From assembly GCA_036924835.1 (NCBI GenBank), contig JBAGRR010000001.1:310001-374000 (forward strand): a stretch of DNA of 64,000 nucleotides, given 5' to 3'. Positions 33,731 to 43,743 of this stretch are shown here, one piece after another. This DNA is from Nitrobacteraceae bacterium AZCC 1564 (GTDB lineage: Bacteria; Pseudomonadota; Alphaproteobacteria; Rhizobiales; Xanthobacteraceae). A program made the translations under genes and the position numbers. The notes under the pieces are model-generated. The model saw only the letters and a list, made by a program, of their open reading frames with translations. It did no database searches and was not told the origin of the DNA. Within the stretch, counting starts at the first letter, position 1. Each line of letters begins with the position of its first letter.

Positions 33731-34876
33731 GTGCGCGCGTTTCGTTTTGAATCACTGGTGCTGCCGCCTGAAGCTGATGCCATGCGGCGCAAGGTGCGCG
33801 CGTTTCTCGAGAACGAACGGGCGCAGCGGTATGCGGCGCACCGATCATCGTGGTCTACGTTTGATCCGGAGTTCAGCCGCCGCGCCGCCGCGGCTGGATT
33901 TGTCGGAATGACTTGGCCCAAACAATACGGTGGCGGTGAACATTCCAACCTTGAACGATTTGTCGTGACGGAAGAAATGCTCGCAGCGGGGGCACCGAGC
34001 GGGGCGCACTGGATCGCCGACCGTCAATCCGGACCGCAGATACTCAAACACGGCAGCGAGCGCGCCCGCGGCCTGATCCTTCCTCGGATCGCAGCAGGCG
34101 AATGCTATTTCGGCATCGGCATGAGCGAGCCGGATTCCGGATCGGATCTTGCCGCTGTTCGAACCAAGGCCGACAGGGTCGAAGGGGGCTGGCTCATCAA
34201 CGGCGCCAAGATTTGGACGTCGAATGCACACCGCGTCCACTACCTGATCGTATTGGCGCGAAGCGAACCACCGAGCGAGAACCGTCACGCGGGCCTGTCT
34301 CAATTCATCGTGGATACGTCGTCGGAGGGCATTGAAATCAGACCGATCCACAATCTTTCGGGCGGGCACGAGTTTAACGAGGTGTTTTTCCGCAACTGTT
34401 TTGTGCCGGACGACATGATGATCGGAAAGCCGGGTGAGGGCTGGGCACGCGTGACAGGCGAATTGGCCTTCGAACGGGCCGGCCCCGATCGCTTCATGTC
34501 GGATATTCGCCTGCTGGTCGAGCTGATCAACCAGATTGGTGCAGAGCCGACCGAACGACAGGCGATTGAGATCGGCCGTCTGGTTTCGCATTTTGCCGCG
34601 TTGAGGCGGATGTCATCATCTATCGCGGGGTTGCTTGAGCGCGGTGAAAGCCCGGCGACCGAAGCTGCGCTGGTCAAGGACGTCGGGACGGCATTTGAAA
34701 GAGAACTGCCGGAAATCGTCCGCAAGTTGTTGCCGGTCGAAGCCAGCCTCGACGATCCGGACGAGTATTCGCAGGCTCTGGCGCATGTGCTGCTACACGC
34801 ACCGTCTTTCACCCTTCGCGGCGGAACGCCGGAAATCTTGCGCGGAATGATCGCACGCGGCCTCGGTCTGCGCTGA
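33731..34876 (+). CDS. Acyl-CoA dehydrogenase, subunit with C-terminal nucleotide-binding motif
   Basis: 381 residues, GTG start with GGAGG. Family marks: GMTWPKQYGGG, the FAD-contacting FGIGMSEPDSGSDLAAVRT, WTSNAHRVHYLIVLAR, and the C-terminal RGGTPEILRGMIARGLGLR. No catalytic glutamate is obvious at the usual C-terminal position. This fits the paired dehydrogenases in which two different subunits share one active site; the second subunit is encoded five codons downstream. It introduces a 2,3-double bond in an acyl-CoA. Confidence 0.88.
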   Translation: MRAFRFESLVLPPEADAMRRKVRAFLENERAQRYAAHRSSWSTFDPEFSRRAAAAGFVGMTWPKQYGGGEHSNLERFVVTEEMLAAGAPSGAHWIADRQSGPQILKHGSERARGLILPRIAAGECYFGIGMSEPDSGSDLAAVRTKADRVEGGWLINGAKIWTSNAHRVHYLIVLARSEPPSENRHAGLSQFIVDTSSEGIEIRPIHNLSGGHEFNEVFFRNCFVPDDMMIGKPGEGWARVTGELAFERAGPDRFMSDIRLLVELINQIGAEPTERQAIEIGRLVSHFAALRRMSSSIAGLLERGESPATEAALVKDVGTAFERELPEIVRKLLPVEASLDDPDEYSQALAHVLLHAPSFTLRGGTPEILRGMIARGLGLR

Positions 34877-34890
34877 TAGGAATGACACCA

Positions 34891-35973
34891 ATGGACGACA
34901 TGTCAGCCATAGTGTTTGAGCAAGCCGATCGCCTATTCAAACAACACATCAGCAAGGACGTTCTCTCGGCTGCAGAAGGCGGCACTTGGCCCAGCGCATT
35001 ATGGGAAGCCGTTGCGGATGCCGGACTGCCATTGGCGCTTGTGCCGGAGGGAGCAGGCGGTGTTGGACTGCAAGCGGCAGACGTCGCGCAGCTCATTCGG
35101 CGAACGGCCTACTATTCCGTACCGCTGCCGCTCGCCGAGACGATGATCGCTAATCGCCTTTGGACGGATGGCGGTGGTGACGTGCTGTCGGGCTCCGTGA
35201 CACTCGCACCGGTCAACCCGAGGGATCATCTGATCATCGAGCAGAGCAGGGACGGAGTCGTTCTGCGCGGTACGGTGCATCACGTGCCCTGGGGTGGGCA
35301 GACCGATACTGTACTGGTCTTCGCACGTGACGGAGACGGGAAGGGATTTCTGGCGCTGGTGCAGAGCCATCAGGTTCTCGTCAATGGCAGACGGCGAAAC
35401 GTGGCTTACGAACCGCGCGCTGAACTGCAGTTCGATCTTGCTTTGCCGCCGGGGAATGTGCGTCCGGCCCCGAAGTATCTCCAAGCCAATGGCTTGATGG
35501 CGTTCGGCGCTGCGATCCGAGCTCAACAGATGATCGGCGGTATGGAGCGCTGCCTTGACCATGCGCTGACATACGCCAACGAGCGGGTGCAGTTTGGACG
35601 TCCGATCGGGAAGTTTCAGGCCATCCAACACATGCTCGCAGTGGCTGCCGGGCATTTCGCGGCCGCCTGTGCGGCTGTTGACGCACTCTCAGAATCAGAA
35701 CGGCTGGCTGACGATGAGTTCACTGTCGCCATTGCCAAGGCGCGCTGTGGCGAAGCCGCGGGCCAAGTTGCTGCGGCCTGTCATCAAGCCCATGGTGCCA
35801 TGGGCTTCACCCAGGAACATCCGCTGCATTTCGCCAGCAGGCGCCTCTGGGCCTGGCGAGATGAGTGGGGCGCCGAAACGTACTGGCAGGAAAAGATCGG
35901 GCGATTGATCTGCGCAAAAGGCGGTGAGGGGTTCTGGCCGTTCCTTGCGGATCCTCGTCCTTTGACGGGATAA
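34891..35973 (+). CDS. Acyl-CoA dehydrogenase, second (catalytic-Glu) subunit
   Basis: 360 residues, shorter and more divergent than a classical acyl-CoA dehydrogenase at its N-terminus. The C-terminal half has MIGGMERCLDHALTYANERV, QFGRPIGKFQAIQH and HQAHGAMGFTQEHPLHFASRR, where the Glu in TQEH is at the position of the catalytic base. Together with the preceding gene it probably forms an alpha2beta2 enzyme like those known from steroid side-chain degradation (family knowledge). The ATG at 34891 was chosen because AGGA lies nine bases before it; the ATG at 34882 directly abuts AGGA. It converges with the IclR gene, six bases apart. Confidence 0.85.
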   Translation: MDDMSAIVFEQADRLFKQHISKDVLSAAEGGTWPSALWEAVADAGLPLALVPEGAGGVGLQAADVAQLIRRTAYYSVPLPLAETMIANRLWTDGGGDVLSGSVTLAPVNPRDHLIIEQSRDGVVLRGTVHHVPWGGQTDTVLVFARDGDGKGFLALVQSHQVLVNGRRRNVAYEPRAELQFDLALPPGNVRPAPKYLQANGLMAFGAAIRAQQMIGGMERCLDHALTYANERVQFGRPIGKFQAIQHMLAVAAGHFAAACAAVDALSESERLADDEFTVAIAKARCGEAAGQVAAACHQAHGAMGFTQEHPLHFASRRLWAWRDEWGAETYWQEKIGRLICAKGGEGFWPFLADPRPLTG

Positions 35974-35979
35974 CAGATC

Positions 35980-36810
35980 TCAGGACTTGAGGTAGCGCTC
36001 CATCGCATCATTCAGGATGGCAACGATATCGCGCTCACGGCGGGCGATATCGTCGAGAGGTCCCGACACCGCAACGGTTAGGGCCCGGTCATGCCCATCA
36101 ATAGCGTCAGGCAACGGAACGGCAATCGACCCGGCGCCTGGTGTGACCAATCCAGTTGAGAAGAAATATCCTAAGCGTTTGGCTTGCTGGACATTCTCCA
36201 ACACGCGATTGATGTCGACGTGTGGCTGGCCGTGTGCAGCCTCGGAATTAGTACGTGAGCAAAGAGCCCGGATTTCTTTTTCGCCGCACCGGATCAGGAG
36301 TGCATATCCGGTGGCCGACCACACGGCCAAGCGGCGGGATCCCTGCGGGACATGAAACCGCATCGCAGAACGCGCCTGTAACACATGGATGTATTGGGAA
36401 AAAATCCCACTTCGCGCCGCGATAATGACCGTGTCACCGGTCTGCTGAGAAATATCCTCGAGCATTCGCGTCAGGCTGCCATTCCGGACCGGGCCTTTAT
36501 CAAGCCAGGTCCCCAGCAGCGTCACACGAGGTGAGGGTAGGAAGCTGCGGCGCTCGGGCAGGTAGTCCATAAAGCCAAGATCGACCAATGACCGCAGAAG
36601 AATCGATGTCGAGGACTGTGGAAGTGAGAGGCGCTCCGCAATCTCCGCGACGCGGGCGTCGCGTTGGATGTCGTCGAACATTTCCAGTATCTGCAAAACT
36701 CGCCCAGCGGACTTCACTGCGCCATGTCCGGTGGGGCCGTAGCTGGTCGCCTCGGTTACCTTTGTATCCCCACCTTTCGTATCCTCATCTTCACGACTTT
36801 CCGTTCGCAT
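35980..36810 (-). CDS. IclR family transcriptional regulator
   Basis: 276 residues. The N-terminal winged helix is at about residues 33-95 (SAGRVLQILEMFDD, AEIAERLSLPQSSTSILLRSL, LVDLGFMDY) and the C-terminal effector domain is rich in the usual IclR pattern (GDTVIIAARSG, VPQGSRRLAVWSATGYALL, PGAGSIAVPLPD). It likely controls the adjacent TRAP and CoA-transferase operons, with an aromatic or aliphatic acid or its CoA ester as effector (inference). It has an unusual charged N-terminal extension (RTESREDEDTKGGDTKV). Confidence 0.9.
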   Translation of the reverse strand: MRTESREDEDTKGGDTKVTEATSYGPTGHGAVKSAGRVLQILEMFDDIQRDARVAEIAERLSLPQSSTSILLRSLVDLGFMDYLPERRSFLPSPRVTLLGTWLDKGPVRNGSLTRMLEDISQQTGDTVIIAARSGIFSQYIHVLQARSAMRFHVPQGSRRLAVWSATGYALLIRCGEKEIRALCSRTNSEAAHGQPHVDINRVLENVQQAKRLGYFFSTGLVTPGAGSIAVPLPDAIDGHDRALTVAVSGPLDDIARRERDIVAILNDAMERYLKS

Positions 36811-37068
36811 TCCACTTGCCTTGTCAGACTCCCGGCTAAACTTCAGATGCGGCTCGCTTTTTGGGCAATCTAATCCACGCGCACATCGAATAGCTAGTCA
36901 TGGGGCCGGGCCTCAGATATCCCCAAAAGCAACTCTTGGTTTACCACGTCGGCTGACGCGCCATTTCCCAAACCCGCGTGATAGGTTAGTTCTTACCATA
37001 GGAAGAAGTGATCTCTTAGCCATAGCCTCGTGGTAGGCGATCGGGCTTTGGGATGTTATTGGTGTTTT

Positions 37069-38004
37069 ATGGGGAATAGCGCCAACGGGTCGGGCAAAGG
37101 TGTCGCGCGTGCCGTGACAGCAGGCGTCGTATGCTTGCTCGTCGCGAACTGCGCCTCCTCGAACAAATTCGCCAGCCGCGTCGATCCGAAATACGGCGTC
37201 TCATCCAGTCCCAGAGTGGTGGACTTTGGCGAACCTGTCCCCAAGGGGGGCGGAACGTATCGCGTCGGAAAACCTTACGTCGTCGCTGGCCGAACCTACG
37301 TGCCTGAAGAGAACGTCCACTACCGAGCCGAGGGTTTAGCATCCTGGTACGGTGACGATTTCCACGGACGCCTGACGGCCAATGGCGAGGTGTTCGATAT
37401 GACCTCGCTGACCGCGGCGCATCCGACCATGCCGCTGCCGAGTTACGCGCGGGTCACCAATCTCGCCAACGGAAAGTCCGTGATCGTTCGGGTCAATGAC
37501 CGCGGTCCGTACCATGGCAATCGCATCATCGACGTCTCGAATACGGCTGCCCGGCTGCTTGAATTCCGCAACAACGGCGTCGGCCGAGTGCGTGTGGAAT
37601 ATGTCGGGCGCGCGCCACTTGAGGGATCCGACGACCGTCAACTCATGGCGACACTTCGGACCGGTGAGCCGGCACCATCACCATCCAACGTCCGGATCGC
37701 ATCGGCCCGTCCGTTCATTCCTGAAGCCGTATCGACCACGCGTGGCGTGGCCGCAGGTGATGTCCCGCTTCCGCAGGGGCGGCCTTACAGCCTTGGGCAC
37801 ACGGCCGAAGACATGACTGCCTCCAATCGCATGTCGGAGGTCTCTGCGTCACGCGTCCGGGATCGGCGCTACAGCCAAGCCGTCGCCTCAGCCAGCAGCG
37901 AAGACGCAGCCGAGCCAGCCCCGTCGGTAAGACCGGTTGCGGCTTATGCGCCGACGTCGCGTGACGGAAGCGCCGGCCTCATGTCCGCTCGGGGCCTGTA
38001 CTGA
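37069..38004 (+). CDS. rlpA: RlpA family septal ring lytic transglycosylase-like lipoprotein
   Basis: 311 residues. The lipoprotein signal ends in LVANC (lipobox, Cys about residue 28), so it is anchored in a membrane. A double-psi beta-barrel follows: AEGLASWYGDDFHGRLTANG, AAHPTMPLPSYARVTNL, and VIVRVNDRGPYHGNRIIDVS with the catalytic Asp of the RlpA fold. There is no C-terminal SPOR domain; the tail is low-complexity, Ser/Ala/Pro-rich. The start at 37069 places the signal correctly; a GTG at 37030 would add 13 residues in front. It cleaves naked glycan strands at the septum in relatives that have been studied. Confidence 0.88.
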   Translation: MGNSANGSGKGVARAVTAGVVCLLVANCASSNKFASRVDPKYGVSSSPRVVDFGEPVPKGGGTYRVGKPYVVAGRTYVPEENVHYRAEGLASWYGDDFHGRLTANGEVFDMTSLTAAHPTMPLPSYARVTNLANGKSVIVRVNDRGPYHGNRIIDVSNTAARLLEFRNNGVGRVRVEYVGRAPLEGSDDRQLMATLRTGEPAPSPSNVRIASARPFIPEAVSTTRGVAAGDVPLPQGRPYSLGHTAEDMTASNRMSEVSASRVRDRRYSQAVASASSEDAAEPAPSVRPVAAYAPTSRDGSAGLMSARGLY

Positions 38005-38035
38005 CCCACGAAGGGCGCCGATACGCTTCGCGCGC

Positions 38036-38974
38036 TTAATCGGAGACTTCCTTTAAAAACTCGAGCAGAGCAGCATTCACCTCGGCTGGGCGCTCCTGCT
38101 GGATCCAGTGACCAGCTCCCTCGATAACGAGTTTGCGTTTCAGGTTCGGCAGCACACGCTCCATCTCGGTCACGCGCTTCCCCCCGATAATGCCCGTCAC
38201 CACGGCATCCTTGGCGCCCGCAATAAAGATCGAAGGCTGCTCAATCTTCGCTCCCTGCCAGGGAGCCGTCAGGTCCCAGTTCCGATCGAGATTGCGGTAC
38301 CAATTCAGTCCGCCGCGAAAGCCCGATCGCTTGTAGTTTTCCACGACATGGGCCTGATCTTCCGGCGCGAGCCACTTCGGTAACTTGCGTTCGATCGACG
38401 GATCGCCGAGGAAGCCGAAACCTTCCTTCAGGAAGAGGGTGGTATCCACGCCGTACGCAATGGCGCGCATGGTGTAGTCGATATCGCGCTCGAATTCCTT
38501 TTCCGCGACGCCTGGTGTCTGGAAATACTGCCAATAGAAGTTGGTAATGCCGTTCTTGGCGAGCATCTCCATCGGACGCTCACGCCCTCGGAATGGGGGT
38601 GGAACACTGAGCCCACCCACTGCTTTAAAAATATCGGGCCTGAACAGAGCCGCGTGCCACGCCACTGGAGCGCCCCAGTCGTGGCCGATGATGATAGCCT
38701 TGGCTTCACCGAGGGCCGCCACCAGCGCGACCATGTCGCCGACCAGGTGGAAAATCGAGTAAGCCTCGGCGTCCTGCGGTGCGGATGTGCGCCCAAACCC
38801 GCGCATGTCGGGGGCGACGACGCGGAAACCTGCTGCGGCAAGAGCAGGGAGCTGATGCCGCCATGAGTAGGACAATTCCGGCCAGCCATGGCAAAGCAGA
38901 ACCAGCGGACCGGCGCCCTGTTCGGTGACGAACATGTCGATACCGTTGGCCGAAATCATCCTCGATGTGGACAT
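38036..38974 (-). CDS. Alpha/beta hydrolase, epoxide hydrolase type
   Basis: 312 residues. HGWPELSYSWRHQ (HGxP oxyanion motif), PDMRGFGRTSAP, nucleophile Asp in GHDWGAPVAWH, acid near IAGAKDAVVTG, and catalytic His in GAGHWIQQERP. The cap region contains tyrosines expected to polarise the epoxide. It opens epoxides to diols; a haloalkane dehalogenase is less likely given the HGWP/GHDWGA pair. The gene is convergent with rlpA and has no operon partner. Confidence 0.88.
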   Translation of the reverse strand: MSTSRMISANGIDMFVTEQGAGPLVLLCHGWPELSYSWRHQLPALAAAGFRVVAPDMRGFGRTSAPQDAEAYSIFHLVGDMVALVAALGEAKAIIIGHDWGAPVAWHAALFRPDIFKAVGGLSVPPPFRGRERPMEMLAKNGITNFYWQYFQTPGVAEKEFERDIDYTMRAIAYGVDTTLFLKEGFGFLGDPSIERKLPKWLAPEDQAHVVENYKRSGFRGGLNWYRNLDRNWDLTAPWQGAKIEQPSIFIAGAKDAVVTGIIGGKRVTEMERVLPNLKRKLVIEGAGHWIQQERPAEVNAALLEFLKEVSD

Positions 38975-39104
38975 CTAATCTCCGTCGCCAAGGGACCGGA
39001 CCGGAACGCCTCGAACAGGCCGGCAGGACCCGCGGAATACCGGAAAACACCGCGTTGTTTGCCATTATGTCAACTGTTACAACGCCGTCCTTAGGAATCG
39101 ACGC

Positions 39105-40370
39105 ATGGCAGCCATTTCGTTCCTCTCCCGGATCTCCAGCCGCCCCTTAGGGCGCCCTCCACGCGTTTGGCGCTTGGTTGCGGTTGGTCTGCTGATGGGC
39201 GCGGTCATATTTGGTGGTGCCGTCAAGGCAGCCAACAACAGCGTTCAGGGCGCCAAGAAGGAAGAAGGCGGCTTTGATAGCGGCGCGCCGACCGCCATTC
39301 TGATCGAGGCGAAATCCGGCAGCATCCTGTTCGAAAAGAATGCGGACGAGTTGCGCGCACCGTCCAGCATGATGAAGCTGATGACCACGGAGGTAGTCTT
39401 CGATGCCCTGACCAAGGGCGAGATCAAGCTCGACGATGAATACAAGATCAGTGAGAACGCGTGGCGCAAGGGCGGAGCCCCCTCCGGCGGCTCGACGATG
39501 TTCGCGGCCATCAATAGCCGCGTGAAGGTCGATGACCTGCTGCACGGGGCAGTCATCCAGAGCGGCAATGACTCCTGCATCGCGCTGGCCGAAGGCATTT
39601 CTGGCAACGAGCGGGATTTCGTGGACCGGATGACCAAGCGCGCGCGCGAGCTCGGGCTGACCCAATCCACTTTCGGCAATGTCAACGGCCTACCGGATCC
39701 CGCAAACAAGATGACCGTCCGCGAGCTTGGCATGCTGGCTCGCCATATCATCCTGACCTATCCGGAGTACTACAAGCTCTTCGGCGAGCGGGAATTCACT
39801 TGGAACAAGATCCGGCAGCTAAACCGCAATCCGCTTCTGAATTCGCTCGAAGGCGCGGACGGTCTGAAAACGGGCTACACCAAGGAAGGCGGTTACGGCA
39901 TGGTCGGCTCGGCCGTGCAGAACGGCATCCGGCTGATTGTCGTCGTCAATGGCCTTGAAGATTCCGATGATCGGGCCAGCGAAGCAAAGCGATTGCTGGA
40001 ATGGGGTTTCCGCAGTTTCGAGATCCGGACGCTGTTCGCGAAGGACCAGACGGTCGGCTATGCCAAGGTGTTCGGGGGAGATAGCGGCTCCGTCAAGCTG
40101 ACGGCGTCTGAGCCTGTGAAAGTCATGGTTCAGCGAAACGGCAATGACAAACTGCTCGGACGCATTGTCTACAACGGCCCTGTTAAGGCACCGATCCAGG
40201 CTGGTCAGCACATTGGTACATTGAAAGTATGGCGCGGCAGCAACCTCGCGCTCGAGATGCCGCTTTTTGCGGGTGCCCCCGTCGAGCGTGGCTCGACCAC
40301 ACGCCGTGCGCTCGATGGAGTAAGCGAACTAGTCATCGGACTGTTTCGGGCCGGCGTCGAGAAGCTTTGA
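39105..40370 (+). CDS. D-alanyl-D-alanine carboxypeptidase (PBP5/6, DacF/DacC type)
   Basis: 421 residues. Signal-like N-terminus with a helix at about 23-42. Penicillin-binding active site: SxxK in PSSMMK, SGN in IQSGNDS and KTG in GLKTGYTK. The PBP5_C domain follows, and an amphipathic C-terminal helix (SELVIGLFRAGVEKL) may anchor it to the membrane. It trims the terminal D-Ala of peptidoglycan pentapeptides in the periplasm. It is followed two bases later by tmk, and the group dacF-tmk-holB-metG-tatD-MBL is a common alphaproteobacterial order. Confidence 0.93.
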   Translation: MAAISFLSRISSRPLGRPPRVWRLVAVGLLMGAVIFGGAVKAANNSVQGAKKEEGGFDSGAPTAILIEAKSGSILFEKNADELRAPSSMMKLMTTEVVFDALTKGEIKLDDEYKISENAWRKGGAPSGGSTMFAAINSRVKVDDLLHGAVIQSGNDSCIALAEGISGNERDFVDRMTKRARELGLTQSTFGNVNGLPDPANKMTVRELGMLARHIILTYPEYYKLFGEREFTWNKIRQLNRNPLLNSLEGADGLKTGYTKEGGYGMVGSAVQNGIRLIVVVNGLEDSDDRASEAKRLLEWGFRSFEIRTLFAKDQTVGYAKVFGGDSGSVKLTASEPVKVMVQRNGNDKLLGRIVYNGPVKAPIQAGQHIGTLKVWRGSNLALEMPLFAGAPVERGSTTRRALDGVSELVIGLFRAGVEKL

Positions 40371-40372
40371 TC

Positions 40373-41065
40373 ATGGCCAATCTCGCGAAAGGGTTGAGAG
40401 CAACGCGCGGCCGATTCATCACGTTTGAAGGCGGCGAGGGCGCCGGCAAGTCGACGCAAATCAAGCTGCTGGCCGAGCGTCTCAATGCCGGAAAAATACC
40501 TACGATCACCACACGGGAGCCTGGCGGATCGCCCGGTGCAGAAATCATCCGTCACCTACTGCTCTCTGGTCTCGGTAAGGCGCTGGGACCAGAAGCAGAG
40601 TCCCTGCTGTTTGCAGCCGCACGTGACGATCACGTCGCAACAGTTATCAAACCAGCGCTGGAGCAGGGGAAGTGGGTGTTGTGTGATCGCTTCACCGACT
40701 CGACACGCGTCTATCAAGGCGAACTCGGCCATGTCGATCCGAAGCTCATTCGCGCGATGGAGCGGGTCACGATTGGAAACCTGAAACCCGATCTGACATT
40801 CATCCTAGATGTTCCCGTCGCAGTCGGCCTCAGAAGGGCCATCGAACGGCGCGGGACAGCGGCGGCCGACCGGTTCGAGGGCGAGGGCATTGAGTTTCAC
40901 GAGAAGCTGCGCAAAGCCTATTTGGAGATTGCAGCAAACGAACCGCAGCGCTGCATCTTGATCGATGCAAACGCCGATACCGCGACCGTCGCGTCCCGCG
41001 TCTGGACCGCATTACGGGACCATCTTTTTTCTGCGGCAATCGCAGGTCAAAATAGCAAGACATGA
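40373..41065 (+). CDS. tmk: Thymidylate kinase
   Basis: 230 residues. P-loop GGEGAGKST, dTMP-binding TREPGGSPGAE, CDRFTDSTRVYQ, and a lid with RRGTAAADRFE. It phosphorylates dTMP to dTDP in the cytoplasm. The ATG at 40373, directly after the dac stop, gives the standard N-terminus; a longer frame overlapping dac is not needed. It overlaps holB by four bases (ATGA), coupling dTTP supply and polymerase clamp loader synthesis. Confidence 0.96.
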   Translation: MANLAKGLRATRGRFITFEGGEGAGKSTQIKLLAERLNAGKIPTITTREPGGSPGAEIIRHLLLSGLGKALGPEAESLLFAAARDDHVATVIKPALEQGKWVLCDRFTDSTRVYQGELGHVDPKLIRAMERVTIGNLKPDLTFILDVPVAVGLRRAIERRGTAAADRFEGEGIEFHEKLRKAYLEIAANEPQRCILIDANADTATVASRVWTALRDHLFSAAIAGQNSKT

Positions 41066-42102
41066 GTTCGAAGACTGCCGAAAAAGAAATATCCGTCCTT
41101 GCTCCTCGCGAGACAAACGTCCTGTTCGGTCATCACGAGGCGGAAGCGACGCTGCTCAACGCATATCGCAGTGGGCGAATTCCGCATGCGTGGCTGATCG
41201 GCGGGGCGCAGGGGATCGGCAAAGCGACGCTGGCCTATCGGATGGCGAAGTTCGTGCTCGCGCATCCCGACCCTTCGGCCCAGCTCGTACAGAGCGTTGA
41301 GACACTTGCAGTCGATCCAGATCATCCGGTGGTGCGCCAAGTCGTAGCCGGCAGCCATGGCAGCCTTTTGACGCTGGAGCGAACCGCAAACGAGAAGGGC
41401 GCGCTGCGGAGCGTCATCACAGTCGATGAATCCCGCGAAACCATCGGATTCTTTGGCTCCACTGCGGCCGTCGAAGGCTGGCGCATCTGTGTGGTCGACA
41501 CCGTCGACGAACTGAACGCCAACGCATCAAACGCGCTTTTGAAAATCCTCGAAGAGCCGCCGGCGCGCGCGCTGTTCCTCTTGATCAGTCATGCCCCAGC
41601 CCGCGTTCTTGCAACGATACAATCGCGTTGCCGCAAGCTGCCACTGCGGCCGCTGACCACAGATGAGGTCGTCGCGGGTGCGTCCGAGGCCGCTGGCCTG
41701 AACGCAAATGACCCCGCGTTACGTGATGCCGCAGGGGAATCCGACGGCAGCGTAGCGCGGGCTCTCACGTTGCTCGGTGGTGATGCGCTCGGTCTCCAAC
41801 AGCGGACCCTCGAACTCTTGAACGCCTTGCCGCGCGTCGATCCGCGCGCGCTTCATGCGTTGGGAGATGCATTGGGGCTCAACGACCGCGTTGGCCTCAG
41901 GGCGTTCGTCGATACGGTCGACCGCTGGCTGACGGGACATCTGCAAGCGCCAGACGCCGGTACAAACCTGCCGCGCCTTGCACGGCTTGCCGAGGTATGG
42001 GAAAAGATCAACGGTGCTGCGCGCGAGACCGAAGCTTTCAATCTTGAGCGAAAACCTTTGGTTTTCTCTATATTTAGCATGCTCTCCGACGCCACGCGCT
42101 AG
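41062..42102 (+). CDS. holB: DNA polymerase III subunit delta'
   Basis: 346 residues. Clamp-loader AAA+ features: HAWLIGGAQGIGKATLAYRMA (degenerate P-loop region, given once), ITVDESRETIGFF, CVVDTVDELNANASNALLKILEEPP and ISHAPARVLATIQSRCRKL (sensor and SRC motif). The zinc-binding cysteines found in E. coli delta' are absent here, as is common in alphaproteobacteria. It acts in loading the beta clamp. The stop codon lies inside a terminator-like hairpin. Confidence 0.94.
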   Translation: MSSKTAEKEISVLAPRETNVLFGHHEAEATLLNAYRSGRIPHAWLIGGAQGIGKATLAYRMAKFVLAHPDPSAQLVQSVETLAVDPDHPVVRQVVAGSHGSLLTLERTANEKGALRSVITVDESRETIGFFGSTAAVEGWRICVVDTVDELNANASNALLKILEEPPARALFLLISHAPARVLATIQSRCRKLPLRPLTTDEVVAGASEAAGLNANDPALRDAAGESDGSVARALTLLGGDALGLQQRTLELLNALPRVDPRALHALGDALGLNDRVGLRAFVDTVDRWLTGHLQAPDAGTNLPRLARLAEVWEKINGAARETEAFNLERKPLVFSIFSMLSDATR

Positions 42103-42122
42103 CCGCCAAAAGGCGGCTTTCA
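42101..42122 (+). terminator. Terminator-like hairpin at the end of holB
   Basis: AGCCGCC-AAAA-GGCGGCT followed by TT. A 7-bp GC-rich stem with a 4-nt loop that includes the holB stop codon. The T-tract is short, so termination may be partial; metG starts 68 bases later. Confidence 0.6.
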
Positions 42123-42189
42123 GCGAAAAATGGCACAATCGACGTTCACGGAAAGGCCTTCGCAACCCTTGCGATTGCAAAAGTAACAT

Positions 42190-43743
42190 ATGGCACGTCC
42201 GACCTTCTACATCACGACAGCGATCGCTTATCCGAATGGAGCCCCGCACATTGGGCACGCCTATGAGGCGATCGCGACCGATGCCCTGGCGCGATTTCAG
42301 CGCCTCGACGGCAAGGATGTGTTTTTCCTGACGGGAACAGACGAGCACGGCCTGAAGATGGTTCAGACCGCGCAAAAAGAGAATATGACACCGGCCGACC
42401 TTGCGATGCGCAATGCGGCCCGATTCAAGGAAATGGATCAGCGGCTGAACATTTCGTTCGACCGCTTCATCCGGACGTCAGAGCAGCAGCATCACCAGTC
42501 GAGCCAGGAAATCTGGCGCCGCATGGCTGCCAATGGCGACATCTATTCCGATACCTATGCCGGCTGGTACTCGGTCCGCGACGAAGCCTATTACGCGGAG
42601 GACGAAACCACCGTCGGCGAGGACAAGGTGCGGCGAGGGCCGCAGGGCACACCAGTCGAGTGGGTCGAGGAGAAGAGCTACTTCTTCAAGCTCTCGGCCT
42701 ATCAGGACAAGTTGCTCGCGCTCTATGAGAACCAGCCCGACTTCATCGGGCCGGATGTCCGCAAGAATGAAGTCGTGAGCTTCGTCAAAAGCGGGCTGAA
42801 GGATCTCTCGGTTTCGCGCACGACCTTTAATTGGGGCATCAAAGTGCCCGGCGACGAAGAGCACGTGATGTATGTGTGGGTCGATGCGCTGACCAACTAC
42901 ATCACCGGCGTCGGATTCCCTGATGAATCCGACAAGAACTGGCGGTATTGGCCGGCTGACGTCCATATCATCGGCAAGGACATTATCCGCTTCCACGCGG
43001 TGTATTGGCCCGCGTTCCTGATGTCGGCAGGCATTCCGGTCCAGAAGCGCGTTTATGCGCACGGCTTCCTGTTCAACCGCGGCGAGAAAATGTCGAAGTC
43101 CGTCGGTAACGTTGTCGATCCGTTCAATCTGGCGGATCAGTACGGCGTCGATCAGCTTCGTTACTTCCTGCTGCGCGAAGTGCCATTCGGTCAGGACGGC
43201 AACTACAATCACGAAGCCATCGTTGCGCGCACCAATGCGGATCTCGCCAACGATCTGGGCAATCTAGCGCAGCGCTCGCTGTCCATGATCGGCAAGCAAT
43301 ATGGCGGCGTGCTGCCGGAGCCCGGCGCGTTCAGCGACAACGACAAGGCGATCCTTGCCATGGCCGATGGCATGCTTGCGCCTGCGCGCGAGGCCATGAG
43401 CACGCAGCAGATCCATCAGGCATTGAATGCCGTCTGGGCTGTGGTTGCGGAGGCCAACCGCTACTTTGCGGGAGAAGCGCCCTGGGCGCTCGCCAAGACT
43501 GATCCAGCACGGCAGAAGACGGTGCTCTATGTCACGGCCGAGGTCGTCCGCCAGATCGCCATCATGGCCCAGCCTGCAATCCCCGAAGCTGCAGGCAAAC
43601 TGCTCGACATTCTCGGGATCGGGCAGGACGAACGGGATTTTGCCGCGCTCGCAACCCGCATCAAGGCAGGCACCCAACTGCCTCCACCGGCACCCGTTTT
43701 TCCCCGCTATGTGGAGCCCACAGAGGACAAGGGCAAAGCCTGA
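42190..43743 (+). CDS. metG: Methionyl-tRNA synthetase
   Basis: 517 residues. HIGH signature in [13 protein letters not shown] and KMSKS in [25 protein letters not shown] and [11 protein letters not shown] are also typical. The anticodon-binding helical domain fills the C-terminus, and no Trbp111-like tRNA-binding domain is attached, as in other short MetRS enzymes. It charges initiator and elongator tRNA-Met. The ATG at 42190 has only a weak ribosome site. It overlaps tatD (TGATG). Confidence 0.97.
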   Translation: MARPTFYITTAIAYPNGAPHIGHAYEAIATDALARFQRLDGKDVFFLTGTDEHGLKMVQTAQKENMTPADLAMRNAARFKEMDQRLNISFDRFIRTSEQQHHQSSQEIWRRMAANGDIYSDTYAGWYSVRDEAYYAEDETTVGEDKVRRGPQGTPVEWVEEKSYFFKLSAYQDKLLALYENQPDFIGPDVRKNEVVSFVKSGLKDLSVSRTTFNWGIKVPGDEEHVMYVWVDALTNYITGVGFPDESDKNWRYWPADVHIIGKDIIRFHAVYWPAFLMSAGIPVQKRVYAHGFLFNRGEKMSKSVGNVVDPFNLADQYGVDQLRYFLLREVPFGQDGNYNHEAIVARTNADLANDLGNLAQRSLSMIGKQYGGVLPEPGAFSDNDKAILAMADGMLAPAREAMSTQQIHQALNAVWAVVAEANRYFAGEAPWALAKTDPARQKTVLYVTAEVVRQIAIMAQPAIPEAAGKLLDILGIGQDERDFAALATRIKAGTQLPPPAPVFPRYVEPTEDKGKA

